Notes: generated from the letters alone by a model not told the origin. Positions 23,301 through 34,710 are shown, numbered from the stretch's first letter. The stretch: DNA of 64,000 bases from Clavaria fumosa (GCA_951802425.1 OX637794.1:3596001-3660000), one strand, 5' to 3'. Made by a program: numbers and translations.

Positions 23301-23801
23301 AGTTGTTTCAGATATCCGATCTAGGTGAACTGAAACATATCCTGGGGATCCGAATACGGCATGACCGCAAGTCCCGAACGATCCGATTGGACCAGACCGC
23401 CTACATTAAGGGGCTACTCTCACGACATGGCATGGACAATTGTACCCCTGTTGCCATGCCTGCCACTGTCAGGGACCGTCTCACCATTGCTTATTGTCCC
23501 TCTAGTCCCACCGAGAGAAAATCGTATGACGAATTTGAAGCTGAATTCCGTTACCTCGAGTGCCTGGGAGGTGTGCTTTACACTACACACACTCGCCTGG
23601 ACATTCAGTACGCTACCTGTGTTTGTGCTCAGTTCGGTTCCAATTCAGGGAAGCCTCACTTGGTTGCTCTCAAACAAATCCTTAGATATCTTCGAGGGAC
23701 TGTCAACTATGGCCTTATCCTGGGTGGAAAGAACGACAGCACAGATGTGGTCGGATGGACAGATTTTGGGCACAGGATTCGGATGACCGCCGCTTGGTTG
23801 C
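20327..23801 (+). pseudogene. copia C gag (continued), protease, integrase, RT, RNase H
   Basis: Gag resumes (KDTWETLQKFHHDNQMEIDI), then a zinc knuckle CRYCRHLGHWADKC (about 20850). The protease has ILDMGTTGHMF, with DMG in place of DTG/DSG. The integrase has HRHFGHLHLE...CEGC and a core with LRTDNGTEF. RT has DVVGAYLQGDLTEELYVEPP and the active site LVYVDDMAVAA (about 23230), then RNase H to DSDDRRLVA. Stops at 21869-21871 (before RNG) and 22802-22804 (after FQTK) look like CGA to TGA changes; 22306-22308 is another. The frame is cut at 23801 by the KDZ element and continues at 49867 and 2647. Confidence 0.92.
23795..23801 (+). repeat. target-site duplication of KDZ element, left (TGGTTGC)
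   Basis: TGGTTGC directly precedes the inverted repeat CACCCCCTTCAGC; the same seven bases follow the right repeat at 49860-49866. With one copy removed the copia frame reads DDRRLVAGF without a break. Confidence 0.9.
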
Positions 23802-24359
23802 CACCCCCTTCAGCACACCCACCCCCTATCCAAAAGGCCTAGCCGATTTTGACTGATGCCCTTTTTATGGGCCCAGCTGATCGTCGGCCGAGATATAGCT
23901 TTATAGGCTTGGCCGATCAACTTGATATACCAAAATCCTGCCAGGCATACAGGGATCCCATGGTAATGATGATACCCTTTCAAAAGGGCTGGCCGACACC
24001 CATTTTAGGAACCAGTGTAGAGGGTCTGAAGCACCCTATTCAAACATTTCTCTCACTTACATGACAAATTAGATCAAAAAGCTGGGGATAAAGCATATGC
24101 ACAAGATTAGGAAGCAAAGATCAGATGTGCTATTTGATAGATATGTAAATTACAAGGTCATCTGCATCATTTGAGACTCCTTATCATCTGAGACTCCTCC
24201 ATGACAACTTAACATAGTTGGGTGAGATGAAAACAAATATGCCTTCCAATAGGTCTTCAAAGGGTAGAAGCAAATGTACCAATCGAATATGCAATGGAGC
24301 CATTATAAACTAGAGTGAAATGTGGTTGTCAACTGAGTCAGGATATTCTTTGGAAAAGG

Positions 24360-24620
24360 ATGGGCCTTAATATCCTTTCTGAAGAGTATTCAAATCCACT
24401 TTGAATACGTGTTCTAAAGGAGAATGTATTGTTATTGTTCAAATATTCTTGCAATGTAGAAGTTGTGCATGTGAGTCTGTTATCACACCTTGTGATTATA
24501 TCATTCTGTGGCTGTGCCCGGAATCCCGGGTGTGACAGTCACACTGTGACCAACTCTGCATAAGAGTATTCAAATCCACTTTGAATATGTGTTCTAAAGA
24601 AGAGGAGAATGTATTAGAAT
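24360..24620 (-). promoter_or_regulatory. shared upstream module, outer copy in left arm
   Basis: Contains GCTGTGCCCGGAATCCCGGG followed by TGTGACAGTCACACTGTGAC, flanked by two copies of gagtattcaaatccactttga. It resembles the modules at 27262-27463, 45690-45890 and the mirror positions. No gene starts from this copy inside the element, so it may be a terminal protein-binding site or a relic promoter. Confidence 0.5.
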
Positions 24621-25090
24621 TGTTCAGGATGAGCCTTTGTACATAAAAATGATCCATTGTGGTCTAGAATTAAATTGAGGAAGTGATGCAAAGCAGTATA
24701 TAATCTGATATTCCTTATAAAGAGACAAACCATTATAAAAGGACCCACATATGTGGTTCAATGGGGCACACTCCACCTTCAACAATCTAGTGGGAATAAT
24801 GAAGGAGGATATTATTATCAGATATTGCTTATAAAGGTATGAATCTTCTGAACAGCATGATGCATCTAATAACAAGACTCAAATATGCTTTCTGATAGGC
24901 ACAGGTTCTTCAATGATGTAATGCAAAGCTGACTGATTCAGGAAGTGGATCATTATCTGAAATTCCTTAGAAAGGGCCAAACTATAGGCACCACAAAAGG
25001 ACAGATTGCAAAGAATTATTAGGACCTAGTGAGACATCATGCAGATTGATATGCACTACAAATGACTGTCACCAGTGTCAAGGATGATTT

Positions 25091-27198
25091 TCAGTGCTTC
25101 ACCCTTGGTCGCAGTACCCGCTTCTTGGCATCCATGGAAGCCCTCTCTCTAGCCCTGGTCCTATATTGCTTAGACCTCTCCTCCTCCTCTTCATCATGGT
25201 ATACCCTTTTCCTCTTGGGCAGGCTGGGCCCTGCCTCCTTGTGGATCTGAACTGCCATATGAGCAACAAGGCCATGAACATCTCTATGCACACCCACATC
25301 ATCCCACATCCCTTGTTCTCCTGTCCAAAATTCCATTATCTGTATTGTATTTATGCTGGACTGGAAAATTCTCACCTGGATGTTGCCTGTCATGGTCACC
25401 TTCTAACCCATTCCCCTCAATACCATCACCCCTTCACATATCCACCTGCTTGCTCAGACAGGATTCTTCTGCATCACTATCAGGGGGAACAGAAGCCTCA
25501 ACCCTATCATCATTATCCCCATCATAGATGCACCCCGAATCACTGTCTGACTCATCTGAGCCAATGTCTTCACTATGTGCATTTCAAATGTGCATTGATG
25601 ATGATGATGATGATGATAATGATGATATGAGAACACTCACTCAGTACTGATATGGACAGGCTGGACCTCTCGTTCTTTCCCCTTCTTGAGGGAGAGCCTC
25701 TTCACCTCTTTGTCAGATGACAATGATGGCTCTTGTTCAGGTTGCTGGTGATAGTTGACTAGATGCCTTGATGGCTTCCCTCTCTGGTGCTGTGGGAGAA
25801 CATATTGAAACCGTAATATTTTCTGGCCCAAAGTCTGTCGGTGATGCAGGAAATCACAGAGCCTTCTGACATCGACATATTGCATTTTTGAAGGCTCATG
25901 AATTTGCATTCCCTCTGGAAGGTATTCATGAGGAATAAACTTGTGTGGAGCATCAGCTATCAGTTGCCAAGGGACAGCAACCTTCTTGTTTTTTGTTGTA
26001 TTGCCTACATGTTGGAAGTAACTTGTCAGACTTGGACTATTGAGCAAGACAGACTCACGATAAGTGATAGTAAAAAATGACTGCAAAATTTCTTTGAGTT
26101 GTGCGAGTGGTAGGTTGAGTTCCAAAGGAAGAATGGGCCATCCCTCATGATCTGTTAGCAAATCCCATGGCACACTAATATCTCTTCCTTTCCTTGATAG
26201 CATCTCCTCTTCATCAACAAAAGGCTTCCTTTGTAACTCATCTGAAATCCTGTCAGTACTTCCCCAACCTTGGCTTCACATCATTTTCTCACCATTCCAT
26301 GTCTCAGCCAAATATTTATCCCACTCCTCCCACACCTCACAACCAACTTTGTGAAATTGTACCTTGAACCCACTAGTCACAGGTCCAGGGGTCTGAATCC
26401 TGGAGCATGTATACAGAGAATTAATCTGATGGACCAGTGGGCATGCAATTGAGACTCACTTTGCCTTCTTTATATTCCCTTTCTCATCTTGCCAGCCAGT
26501 CAACATAAATAATTCAACACCCATCTGCTCCTTTGCAAAACGGGCAAACTTCAGGGCCTCATGCATAAATTTGCGAGAAGCCAATCTCCAAGCAACATTT
26601 CAGCCATTCTACTGGTTGAGAAAGGTAAATTAAAATACTCACTCTCTCTGCACAGGAACTGGGACAGGCTCCCTATTCCATTTCTCTACCAACCCCACGT
26701 ATTTCTGATGCTCCTCTTGTGTTAGCTCTTGACAAATCTCAGTCCTAGCACGACGATATGAGCTGAGGAACTGGACTGATCCCCTCTCAGCATTTGACAA
26801 CTCCTGGGCCCTGGCATTGATGATCCCCTTCTTGCACTGCTCCACAACACGCTGGAGGGTCCACCTCTGTCGTTTGCTGAACTGAAGGCCTTGGTTGCCA
26901 TCATCTTCTGAACCAGAAGACTCCTCCCCTCCACTGACAGCCCTGCGGTTATTGTGGAGCCAATTGCGAATTTTCTATGAACAGACAAACATCAAATCAA
27001 CTCAGGAGACACATAAAATGCATAAGTTACGGTGCTAAGATCCTCTGGGACACATTTGTTGTCCTGCTCAGCTGAATCCTTGATTTTCGCTTTGATTTGC
27101 TTGACAATTTCGAGGCGGTCTTTTGAGTTTGCCTGTCTGTAGGCTACAAGACTTTCTGTGAGTATTTTGGTATACTCTGGGGTCATCCACCGTGTCAT
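25091..27198 (-). pseudogene. repeat-arm gene, left copy (unknown function)
   Basis: First ATG at 27198 (MTRWMTPEYTKILTES). After an intron (gt near 27033, ag near 26973) comes KIRNWLHNNRR, loosely like the recognition helix of homeodomains, then TLQRVVEQCKKGIINARAQE, further exons around 26600-26340, and a long exon 26203-25637 (ISVPWDLLTDHEGWPILPLE). The C-terminus is acidic then basic (PKRKRVYHDEEEEERSKQYR). In-frame TGA codons near 26278 and 25435 occur identically in the right copy: either shared inactivating changes or unrecognised introns. I recall similar hypothetical proteins in agaricomycetes but no function. The basic tail suggests a nuclear protein. Confidence 0.6.
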
Positions 27199-27261
27199 TT
27201 TCTTTGCTAGCCTAACTGATAAAGCAGTGGCGTTGTTGGGAAGCAAGAGGTGGTGTGTCAC

Positions 27262-27463
27262 GTGAGAAAATAACTTGGCTCATGTGAGTCACTTGTCACG
27301 CGTTGTGACTGTGACTTGCTGAGGCTGTGCCCGGGACCCCGGGTGTGACAGTTACACTGTGACTGTAACTCTCCATAACAATATGCAAAATGTCCTTTGA
27401 GTATGTGAGCCTTGTGTATTTTTTTAATGTACGAAATTCCACAGCAGTCACATCTCACAGCCA
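27262..27463 (-). promoter_or_regulatory. shared upstream module of left repeat-arm gene
   Basis: Lies 65-265 bp upstream of the ATG at 27198. Core GCTGTGCCCGGGACCCCGGG then TGTGACAGTTACACTGTGAC, a G+C palindrome followed by GTGAC inverted repeats. It forms the inner end of the repeat arm. Confidence 0.55.
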
Positions 27464-27592
27464 TTACGAACTGTTAGTTTCTTTCAAAAAAAGTAAATGC
27501 ATATATACATCAAGCAAGGGTTCCGATGACTCAGTCGGTGCTTCCTAGTACATGTGCTCTATTCTATGTCTAATCAAAATCAATGGCTAGGG

Positions 27593-30500
27593 TCAGGCAT
27601 TGAAACCGCGCCTCTGTCTCACACAGACCATCGATTCCATGTCTGAATTATCTGTTGTATTGATTAGAAAATCTGCTGCATCTAGATGAAAGTATATAAT
27701 GAAACACATACCATCATGCGGGGAGAGGGGCCTCTTAGAACGTATTGTCCCCAACTCAGAACGGTCATCTCCTGCATCACTGTCCTCTTGCTCTTCTTCA
27801 GAGACCTGTTCATAAATTGGATCGTCCAGCAAATCTCCCAGCTCCGTCCAAACCTGAGTATTGTCGCGGGGAAATATGTGGAAGTCAGGGCCATCCCAGG
27901 AGAACCAATTACCAGCACTGGTATCGTCATGGAGCAACTTCTGGAAGGCATCCAGAAGGTCTTGCCAGTCTTTCCGAAGGTGCTCAAGCACTGCTGCAAT
28001 CACCTGCTGTGCAGTGATTGTGAGTGGTGCCTTTTTCTCCCACCTTTTCATGTAAGAACAAAGTGCCGCGCCAAACTGGATGAGCAATTTGTAGAAGAGA
28101 TATGATGGGTTCACCCCTTGACCACCAATCTCAAGAATGTATCATTTGATGAACCAGCTCTGGAAGATGCGGTATCGCCACATCGCAACGTTTTGCTCTT
28201 CAAGTATTTCAGGCGGTGGTTTCCTCCCATGTGACTTGAGGCCAAGGGCTATCACAAATTCAAGCATGTTCCCCACCATGATAATATCGAGGAGTCCATG
28301 TCTTGTTGTGACATCGGGGATGTGGGCAAGTGCCTCACCAAATGCTAAAACAATTATCAGATGACATACATAATGATGGAGAGATTCTACCATATTTGGA
28401 TTTCCCCGTGACGTAGTGCTCAACCCAGACTGCCATCATCTTGCACAAGTATGTGGTCGTTGATTGGTGCTCTTGATTGGTGATTATCGGGTTGAGCACA
28501 AACGTATGCAGGGCTGAAGCACAGCTGCGAGCTATCGTGGATGCGGAATAAAAGTGCCGGCCATAAACAATCGTCGGCTCTGGGCCAAGCACAAAATGGA
28601 GTGTGCCAGGACACATGAAACTGTAGGATTGTCAGTAAATATTGCACGTGATAATTATTGCAACTCACAAAATATCTCCTGTCTTCAGGTGTATAGCCTC
28701 TGCACATAAAAATTCTTTTCCGGTGCTACAATCACCCCAACTGAGGGGGAAGGCATGCGTCGAAAAGATATTGCCGCGATAGTCGTAGTCTTCTGCGTCT
28801 GTACGGCAGCCCACCACTTTGACCCTGACATGACAGTCGAAACAACTGCAAGGCCAACATCATCAATATGGGGCATGCTGATGGTCCCACCAGTGGCTGC
28901 AATGCCCCAGATCAGGTCGTCTTTGTCAGGTTGGTTTGTGAAGCCATCCATCTTTTGGGTTTGGTGGCGTGCCCACTCATGAGTTGCAAAAGCGCTGATT
29001 TAGTTATTGTTTCAGTTGTCATGTGTCAGAGCAACAAATGGGACATGCCTGAATCGAGGTGGTGGAGGGAGGCTGAGGCTTCCCATTGGGAAGTCAAGGC
29101 CATTCAAAATCCGTTGTTTTGTAATATCACGTGTTGACTCCAGCAAATCGTGGAGTGTCCCAGTGTGGAGCAGATTTGCATCAGAGTGCTTTCGCATCTC
29201 TGCAACTATAGAAGCTGACTTAGATGAATCAACTTGAAAAATATTTTAGACTCACCTTGGAACACACATTCCTGATGTAGAGGAGCCAATGTCGATAATC
29301 CCTCCTCATCAAAGTCGAGGGTTGAAATTGGCGTATTCGTAATAAGAATATGTCGACGATGGAACACCTCTTGAATTTCCAGACTAGTCATCTTCATGAA
29401 CTCAGTCCAGGTTGTGACGAGTATCGCAGACGCATCTGGATGGAATGTTCGCGACCTGGCAGTTGGAAGACGATGCTTAGGGACCTGATTGACATATTCC
29501 TCTTCGACCATTTCTATTATGTCCATTAGGACAGGATACTCGCGGAATGCCTGCTTTATTTTGAGAGATATCCATGAAAAAAAGTGTTAAACGTACTGAA
29601 TCTGAAGTCGTGAAATGCTCATAGACGGTTGGCTCGGTATCAGGATTTGCATCATACATTTTGACTTTGATGGAGTGATTCTCCATCTGCATTGTGTGAA
29701 TTAAAATATTACGCAGTAGTTGAGATTTTGCTTACCTTGGGGAGGGGTAAAGAGGAGAGCTCCTCCACTTTCTCTACATGCTAAATAAAACAATTCAATC
29801 AGCATTTGTTGGGGTGTCAATATAAGTCATACCTTGACCGTCAGGTCAATGATACTCCGAATTGGCTTCAAGGCAGCCTTTCTACCCTGGTGGATGGGTC
29901 CAGGTGGCTTTGTCTTGCCTTGGCCCACATGTGTATCCTGTGTCGCCTTTCCTTTCCCTTTCCTCATCACAGCTTCCTCATTGGGGATCAACTTGTCATC
30001 CTTATTCTCCTGGTCTGATTCATGCCGGAGTCTCTTTGCTGCCCTTCGCATTGGACGATGAACCTTGTGTTTCAGTGGCTTCTCCAATGCACCTTCAGCT
30101 TCTTCAGCGTCTTGAGTGTCTGAGAGCTCCTGCTGGTCGTATTCGAGCATGGGGAAAATTGGTGTTTGCTCAATCAGACCTGCTTCATGAGCAGAAGTGA
30201 CGCCCTGGGGATCTGCTTCCAGAGCAGGAATGATGTCTTCGACATGCTCTGGGGGACCAGCTTCAGGAGCAATGATGGGCTCTGCTTCTTCTTCGATGGA
30301 ACATGGTTCGGGAGCTGTGATGACACGTTGGACTTGCCCTTTCTTTGCAGTCAGTTTCATTCAGGGACGAAAAGATCAAAATAACATACGGGATGGAGAA
30401 TACCAATCCATCTGAATTTCTGGCCCCTTGAACTGCACCTGAAGGTCTTGAAACTCTGTAAGGAAGCCATTCAGGGCCGCTGATGAGTCGCCAGTGATGC

Positions 30501-31799
30501 TTGTTTGCATCAGAGCTCTCCACAGTGCTTTCTCCGTCAATCCCAAAAACGCAGGCTTTTCGTTACCCAAGTACATTGCAGTCTATATTGCCTGTTTCGT
30601 AAACACAATCTGACATAAAAATGAGGCACTCACCGATACCAAGAAACTTCGTCGCAGTTGCGACTGGTCAAATGCCCTTGTTGTCAGGGCAAAAAGGGGA
30701 CTGACAGAGAGGCAGTAGTGGAAGAGTCCGCGCACATGCTTGAAGAGCATCGGGCCAAGACATGGATCTGTGAGCCTTGAGACAAGGCTGGAAGACAGAG
30801 GAAGACCCTCGCTTTCTAATTGTCTGTGTGAAAAAACTTAGTTGGAAATTTGGATAAGGCAAACTATGTTGCTCTCACTCATTTAAAATATTGACCCAGT
30901 CCTGGGTCGACTCAGCAAAACCTGTGGCATTATTCTGAGAGATTGTTAGTTATAATTCCCAACAAAAAATTTGCTGGACACAAACCAAGCCAAACCAAGT
31001 GATGGCAAATGCCATCATCTCAAAGTTTAGAAGTACGGACTTGACCTGGATGTCTCGCATTCGTTCCAGGCCCCCACCAAGGAACTTTACAGCTTTGATC
31101 AGTTGTTCCTGCTTTGGCGAAGGGTGTGCAGGAAGGGAGGTGCCAAAATATGCCGCAGAATTCGTCAATGGATCCATGGCTTGAAAGCTTTGAGACCCCT
31201 GTGCTTTTTCAATGGGCTTGAGCCAATCCTTAATGGTACCAATATACTATGAAAGATAAGAAACTTGGAATAAGGGAAAGAAATTTAATGCACATCGCTA
31301 AACTTCTTGGGCATCTTAGGCAATTCAGATCGAGGCATTAGCTGGGATGGAGAAGCCTCAACAATCGAAAATGCCAAGCGGTCCAAAAGGGCATGACGAA
31401 AAACGAAATGAGCAGCACTCATGAGAGCCGATGTGTTGTGTTTCTCCCATTTCTCTCTGCTAACCAAGTCACTGTATGATGCCCGGAAGTATTTGTTGAC
31501 TGCTCTTTCCTTCTTCAGTGCCGTGCTTCCAGGTCCAAAACGATCCAAAGACTGAGCGATCGACTAGACGATTAGCTTTGATAAGCAAATAATCCTAAGT
31601 TTATAAGTTTGAATTGAACCTTGCAGAGGGAAACTTGCTCCTCTCCTAAGTTGTGGTGCTGTCCCAGCCAAGTAGCAATGTTGCTTTCCAGAAGTCCAGG
31701 CTTCATGATGATGTCGGTCAACCAAGGATAGTTTTGGAAAACAGCACTCGTGCGGACTGTTTGGGGATCGAAGATGGTGAGCAATGCTGAAGTCGACAT
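27593..31799 (-). CDS. JmjC-like 2OG-Fe(II) dioxygenase family protein
   Basis: A multi-exon gene from ATG 31799 (MSTSALLTIFDPQTVRTSAV) to stop 27593, with helical N-terminal exons and a Lys/Arg/Glu-rich middle (30360-29827) with nuclear-localisation-like tracts (MRRAAKRLRH). The cupin core at 28950-28550 reads ATGGTISMPHIDDVGLAVV, then GSKWWAAV and CPGTLHFVLGPEPTIVYGRH. This gives an HxD pair (H-I-D), a Lys after Gly-Ser, and a distal His, as in JmjC enzymes. Likely a nuclear demethylase-like or hydroxylase-like protein; the substrate is unknown. An in-frame TGA (28142-28144 on plus, read on minus) before YILEIGGQG would remove about the last 180 residues; it fits a CGA to TGA change. Exon borders are tentative. 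Confidence 0.75.
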
Positions 31800-31909
31800 T
31801 TTGCTTGTCAAGGAAGAGGATTTGTTCATCGAAGTAGACATTGAAGTGTGGTTTGGGAGTAAGTTCAAGTATGTAACAAGGATTCAAGTACTAAAAAAGG
31901 ATGAAATTG

Positions 31910-31975
31910 ACAGTGGCAGTGCCTGGGATCCCCACTGTTACATGTCACACCTGTTACACTGTCATGGGCCTCTGC
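31910..31975 (-). promoter_or_regulatory. degenerate copy of shared upstream module, 5' of JmjC-like gene
   Basis: Contains cagtgcctgggatccccac and gttacatgtcacacctgtta, a weaker version of the CCCGGG/GTGACAG module. It sits 111-176 bp upstream of the ATG at 31799. Confidence 0.35.
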
Positions 31976-32149
31976 TCTTGTGCTTCTGCTTGAAATCTGA
32001 ATGTAGCACAATCCGGGTGGTCTCCCTCTAATGACATGGAAGTGTATGAGCACAGAAGGCTCCGAAATGAAAGGAAAGGTAACATGAGAAAAATAATGTC
32101 ATTTGTAGTACAATTTTCAGCGATATCAGCACTAGGCATCCCCGCTGGA

Positions 32150-33160
32150 TGACACCTTCCTGTCCTTGGAGACTTCCTCCACCTCCTGACCACCGCCATC
32201 CCCTGTTGCATTACATCACCCCCATCTCATCACTCCCTGCCCTGCCGCCACCCCTGATTGGTCTGCTTCATCATGTGTCTGATGGGGCAGGGAACGGCTT
32301 GCTCCCTGCCCCGCCATGGTCCCCGCCCTGCCATGCTCCTCATCTGCCACACTCCCCGCCCTGCTGCCACCCTCGATCTGTCATGCATCACCGCCGTGCT
32401 GCTGCCCCTGCTCCCTCCTCCCTGCTGCCACCTCTGTTCCTCCATGCCTTGCTACCGTCCCTGATCCCTGACCCGCTTCCCATCCTGACCTGCTTGTCGC
32501 CAACCAATTCTGTGACCTGCTCGTCGCCCACCCATTCCCCGCCCTGCTGCCACCCCGGTTCCACATTCCACACCCTGCTGCCATTCCCTGCCCTGCTGCT
32601 CCTACTGCCACTCTCCGCCCAGCCGCTCCTTGCCCAATGGCCCCAGTCCCTGCCATTGGTCTATGACCACTGTTGGGGGCTTGGGCCATTATCACTGCAT
32701 GCTGCCGCGCCACCGCTGCCGCCGCCGTCCTCGTCGTCCTTGCTGGCCGTGCCAATGCTGCTGCTGCTGCGACGCCGCCACCGTCGTCATTGCTGGCCAT
32801 GCAGCCGTCACGATCGTCACTATTGATGGCCGCTGCTGTCGTCGTCGTTGTCGTCGCTGGCCACGTAGCCATCATTGTTGCTGCTGCTGCCGCTGCCGCA
32901 ATGGCCCCAGTCCCTGACATTGGTCTATGACCACTGTTGGGGGCTTGGGCCATTTCTGCTGCATGCTGCTGTGCCGCTGCCGCCGCCGCCGTCGTCATCG
33001 CTGGCCGCTGCTGCTGCCGCCGTTGTCGTCGTCACTGGCCATGCAGCCGCCGCCGCCACCACTGTCATCACCGCCGTCGTTGCTGGCCATGCAACCATCG
33101 TTGTCGTTGTCATTGATGCTGCCGCCGTGGTTGCCGTGAGGCTGAAAGAGTAGCAAGGGG
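32150..33160. repeat. G+C-rich low-complexity region
   Basis: Runs of ctgccc, cgccgt and tgctgc triplets produce long open frames on both strands with no domain-like sequence. A module of about 60 bp (caatggccccagtccctg ... gggggcttgggccatt) occurs at 32635-32698 and 32893-32957 and inverted at 34850-34905. No gene is supported here. Confidence 0.7.
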
Positions 33161-34150
33161 AGAAGGGGGATGGGATAACAACGCACCATTGCTGACATGA
33201 GGTTGGGAGTGGGCAGTAAGGCGGGGTTGGTGTAGGCAGAGTACAGGGTGCACCAGATGGCATATGCAGGGCCCAGGCAGTGTGGATGGAACGCGGGGTG
33301 CGCCAGGTGTTGTGGATGGAGTGCAGGGTGTGCTAAGCGGTGTGGGCAGGGTGCAGGGTGCACTAAGCGGCAGAAGCAGGGCACTGGGTGCACTGGAATT
33401 AGCAGAGCAGAGAGCGGGTGGTCGAGAAGCGGGTCAGACGCGGCAGAGCGAGGAGCGAGCGGGTGAGGCATGGCAGGATTGAGCAGGGCAGTGAGAAGGC
33501 AACACGTGATCGTGTAATTTATTGAGATCATGTGACATATCAATATAAACAAACAGAGCCAAATGTTGAATCGCCTTAGATATCAAACAAACAAACAAAA
33601 GATGGTCGCACCATCTTTTGTCTTCCGCTCCATCACCTCGCTCTTGTCTGCCTCATCACTCTCGTCCGCCTCGTCACTCTCGTCCGCCTCATTGCTCTTG
33701 TCCGCCTCGTCGCTCTTGTCCGCCTTGTTTCCCCTGTCTACCCGCCCACCGAGCCTCCTGCTACGCCGCCTGGGACATCTATTTTATGGTTCGTGATGGA
33801 CAGGGACAGCATTCTCTGTGCGGCAACTGCAGTGCTGCACAGGGAATGCTGCCCTTGTCTGTCATCAGGTGTCTCTTAGCTCGACACCTGCAGAGGTGCG
33901 TGTATTCCAATGCGACTCATTATTGGTCGATGTGGTGCTCGTTGATGTGGTTTTTCAGAATTTTATGTGAAGAGGGTGGCCGTATGGGCCTTTTTGTTTG
34001 GTGGTGGCTTAGATGCGAGCCGGCCCCAACCAACCCTCATTCATACCCACCTGGGGTGGCCAATTGGGCCAAGGATGTGAGTGTCGTCTATTATGCAGAC
34101 GACCTCCCCCAACCCCTCATCATTGTAAGTGATTTTGCCTTGCTTGTGCT
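33161..34150. other. non-coding stretch with short repeats and hairpins
   Basis: Holds ggtgtgcagggtgc-type repeats at 33240-33380, a perfect 10-bp stem with 3-base loop at 33597-33619 (aaaagatggt/accatctttt), a ctcgtccgcctcgtcact tandem array at about 33636-33725, and an imperfect hairpin with arms of about 33 bases at 33797-33870. No convincing gene. Confidence 0.55.
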
Positions 34151-34375
34151 CATACCCTGGGGTTGCCGTATGGGCTCCGAGATGGACTGCTAGCCGCCAT
34201 GTGGTTAGCGTCCTCTCACCCCACTCATACCTTGGGGTTGCCGTATGGGCTCCGGGATGGACTGCTAGCCGCCATGTGGTTAGCGTCCTCTCACCCCACT
34301 CATACCTTGGGGTTGCCGTATGGGCTCCGGGATGGACAGCTAGCTGCCATGTGGTTAGCGTCCTCCCACCCCAGT
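34151..34375. repeat. 75-bp tandem repeat, three copies
   Basis: Units begin at 34151, 34226 and 34301 (cataccYtggggttgccgta), exact period 75. Copies differ by a few bases. The period is a multiple of three, so an open frame runs through, but no start, splice or domain context supports a protein. Confidence 0.9.
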
Positions 34376-34692
34376 TTCTTACAGATTCCCTCTCTTATGG
34401 ACAACAATCAGTAAGTCCGTTTTTTTTATCTACTCGAGACTGGGGGGAACTCTTGCTTCAGCGAAGTGGGGCACTGCTTAGATTGCAGTGCCCTCTTTGC
34501 AATGAAGCATATATTGCGATGTGAATGGCTAGTCAGAGGTGGATTTGGCCACCCATCCTCTGACGTAAATGCCTGACATGGTTTTCTTTTTGATACGTTT
34601 TACACTAGACTTGTAAATTATTTGTACTTGACGCTTTTTTTGAAATGAAGATGATATAAAGAAATCATACTGTAACTTATGCAGTTTTGCAG

Positions 34693-34710
34693 CCCTAACC
34701 CTAACCCTAA
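34693..34710 (+). repeat. interstitial telomere-type repeat (CCCTAA)x3
   Basis: Three exact CCCTAA units, the fungal telomere motif TTAGGG on the other strand, inside the transposon. Too short to be a chromosome end. Confidence 0.8.

Larger units (their letters stand above)
23802..27463 (+). repeat. left 3,662-bp inverted repeat arm
   Basis: Base x pairs with base 73661-x in the right arm, with no indels seen. Differences noticed by eye: 23878 region (cagctgatc against cagccgatc), the Val/Met codon near 26700, and one base near 27456. The arm holds about 1.25 kb of AT-rich outer sequence and one complete gene locus read toward the element's end. Confidence 0.95.

Noticed and set aside
27258..27464. 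Separate small gene upstream of the arm gene (minus)
   Set aside because: The frame covers the palindromic promoter module and lacks any domain; better explained as regulatory DNA.
32149..33153. Long open frames on both strands (Pro/Leu-rich and Ala/Thr-rich)
   Set aside because: They come from low-complexity triplet runs, are open on both strands at once, and show no domain, splice sites or codon pattern of a gene.
34693..34710. Chromosome end
   Set aside because: Only three units, with transposon sequence continuing on both sides.
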